From assembly GCA_003488415.1 (NCBI GenBank), contig DNLQ01000152.1:1-6581 (forward strand): a stretch of 6,581 nucleotides of DNA, given 5' to 3'. Below are positions 5,434-6,581 of the stretch, piece by piece. The notes under the pieces were generated by a model, which was not told where the DNA came from, ran no database searches, and was given only the letters and a program-made list of their open reading frames with translations. Every line of letters starts with the position of its first letter. Within the stretch, counting starts at the first letter, position 1. Source of the stretch: Ruminococcus sp. (lineage in GTDB: Bacteria; Bacillota; Clostridia; Oscillospirales; Ruminococcaceae). Position numbers and translations under genes: made by a program.

Positions 5434-6581
5434 ATGAGAAAGAAAGGATTTCGCATCGCCGCATTCCTGCTTGCCTGCATCTGTGCAGGTGTGTGCGGAT
5501 ACAATGTGTGTGCGATATATACCGACTACCCGATGACCTTCGACCGGAACTACTCCGATTGCTACGCCGCATCCGAGGAGTGTGCCTATGAGACAGGAAA
5601 GATATACGACCAGCTCTGGGCTATAGGCACTATGTACCTCCGGAACCTGGACAGCAAGGGAAAGCTCACCGGCACAAAGGAGTTCATTGCCGGCACTGAG
5701 GCGGAAATGAAGCGCCTGGGACTTATGGACTCCAAGGGCGGACTGACCGTGGAGGATAACGGACTCTTCGATTACTATGTCGAGTGGGAGGGACAAAGCT
5801 GGGGCAATACCAAAAAGACCTATGACGAGCTGAAAAACGACTTCTCCACAGGGATCCGCAAAAATGATATCTTTGTCTCCAGGATCCACAACTACTGGTT
5901 CCACAACGACAACGGCGTCTATGACAGCAACTACGGAGCGCATATCTATACCTTCTCCGGAAGCAGTCTGCCGTTCAACAGGGCAGTAGTGTACGACTTT
6001 GACACCACGGGGCTTCCCTCCTGGTACGTGCAGGATGCAAAGTACTACTACAGGACAGACGGCACTACCCTTGTGCCAGATGATTACATACAGAACGCCA
6101 ACAGCGGACGCACCGGCGATGAACTGCCTCAGCCCTGGTACGATGACATGGGAAGATTCCATTATTACTACACCGAGTACAATGACAGCAGAGCAACGCT
6201 GCATGAGGTCATTGAGGAAGGCGAAAACACTATTGATAATATCAATCAGCCGGAGACAAAAGCTCCTGATGCAGATACCGGAAAGTCCGCTGAGGTAGAC
6301 ATCTACGACTATGACTCCGTTACCGCAAACAACAGCAAATTCTTCAATACCCGTGTCAACACCCAGCCCCTCACTATCTGCATCACTCCTCATACGGAGA
6401 TAATCGCAGAGGCTCAGAAGTCCATTGATGCCGAGAAGGTACGCTCTGAGGACATAGTTCACCGACTTATAGCCACTATCCCCTTTGCCGCCGCATTCCT
6501 TCTGCTGACACTGTACCTGATGTGGGCAGGCGGCTACAGTACAAAGCTCAGACGCTATGTCTCCGGCGAGGCTGAGAAGAT
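5434..6581 (+). CDS. Sensor histidine kinase, N-terminal sensory part (runs off the window)
   Basis: The frame is open from ATG 5434 to the window end (382 codons), with AGGGGG (5421-5426) seven bases before the start. Residues 6-29 form a first membrane span containing four cysteines (15, 17, 21, 26). About 315 residues (30-343) should lie outside the membrane, and a second span covers about 344-367, followed by a basic cytosolic start (STKLRRY). The outer domain is rich in aromatic and acidic residues, for example KYYYRTDG and FHYYYTEYND, has few cysteines (43, 50, 316), and shows no PAS, Cache or other sensor fold that I recognise; a low-complexity stretch (about 269-288) separates it into two parts. 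Kinase motifs (H, N, G boxes) are not in the window. The kinase role is inferred from the two-span layout and the response regulator directly upstream. The ligand is unknown. An alternative is a non-kinase membrane protein of the same operon, which I think less likely. Confidence 0.78.
   Translation, partial: MRKKGFRIAAFLLACICAGVCGYNVCAIYTDYPMTFDRNYSDCYAASEECAYETGKIYDQLWAIGTMYLRNLDSKGKLTGTKEFIAGTEAEMKRLGLMDSKGGLTVEDNGLFDYYVEWEGQSWGNTKKTYDELKNDFSTGIRKNDIFVSRIHNYWFHNDNGVYDSNYGAHIYTFSGSSLPFNRAVVYDFDTTGLPSWYVQDAKYYYRTDGTTLVPDDYIQNANSGRTGDELPQPWYDDMGRFHYYYTEYNDSRATLHEVIEEGENTIDNINQPETKAPDADTGKSAEVDIYDYDSVTANNSKFFNTRVNTQPLTICITPHTEIIAEAQKSIDAEKVRSEDIVHRLIATIPFAAAFLLLTLYLMWAGGYSTKLRRYVSGEAEK

Noticed and set aside
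5365..6462. Long open frame on the - strand (365 codons) opposite the regulator end and sensor gene
   Set aside because: It mirrors the codon pattern of the + strand sensor gene, has no domain I recognise, no good ribosome binding site, and lies opposite a gene with clear start, Shine-Dalgarno and membrane layout.

Overview
The window carries seven protein-coding genes, all on the + strand, in what looks like a Gram-positive, spore-forming-lineage (Clostridia) chromosome. Moderate GC, heavy use of ATA (Ile) and AGA/AGG/CGG (Arg) codons, strong AGGAGG-type ribosome binding sites and the yabP-yabQ-divIC-yabR gene order point to Oscillospiraceae. A Ruminococcus-like organism is my best guess; this is an inference from style and content, not a database match. 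I see no mobile element, CRISPR array, tRNA or rRNA.

Layout. 1-91: the tail of an intrinsic terminator for an upstream gene, then a perfect-consensus vegetative promoter (TTGACA, 17 bp, TATAAT). 92-1915: a membrane-anchored glycerophosphodiester phosphodiesterase. 1916-2061: a short gap with a small hairpin and a sigma-E-like promoter. 2062-3721: a sporulation and division block in the same order as in Bacillus subtilis: yabP, yabQ, divIC and the S1-domain gene yabR, ending in a textbook terminator (3728-3752). A separate vegetative-type promoter lies inside the AT-rich 3' end of yabQ and probably lets divIC and yabR be expressed during growth, while yabPQ follow the mother-cell programme. 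3772-4629: a TtcA-type PP-loop tRNA thiolase, at the place where B. subtilis continues with spoIIE and tilS. 4630-4702: a compact regulatory region with TTAAGA repeats at an 11-bp period, resembling a PhoP/OmpR-type operator, and an extended -10 promoter. 4703-5413: an OmpR/PhoB-class response regulator. 5434-6581: the N-terminal part of a two-TM sensor protein, presumably the partner histidine kinase, with a roughly 310-residue extracytoplasmic domain I do not recognise; it runs off the window.

How they fit together. The four genes of the block are linked by overlaps or short gaps: a 4-bp ATGA overlap for yabP-yabQ, a 17-bp overlap for yabQ-divIC and 76 bp for divIC-yabR. They combine cortex/coat morphogenesis, septum assembly and RNA binding. 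The regulator and sensor form a second operon (20-bp gap) that is probably autoregulated. The phosphodiesterase and the thiolase look like independent housekeeping units. Most of the window is ordinary core genome. The parts least explained by known families are the sensor's extracytoplasmic domain, the repeat-bearing regulatory region in front of the two-component operon, and the promoter with an overlapping dyad nested in yabQ.
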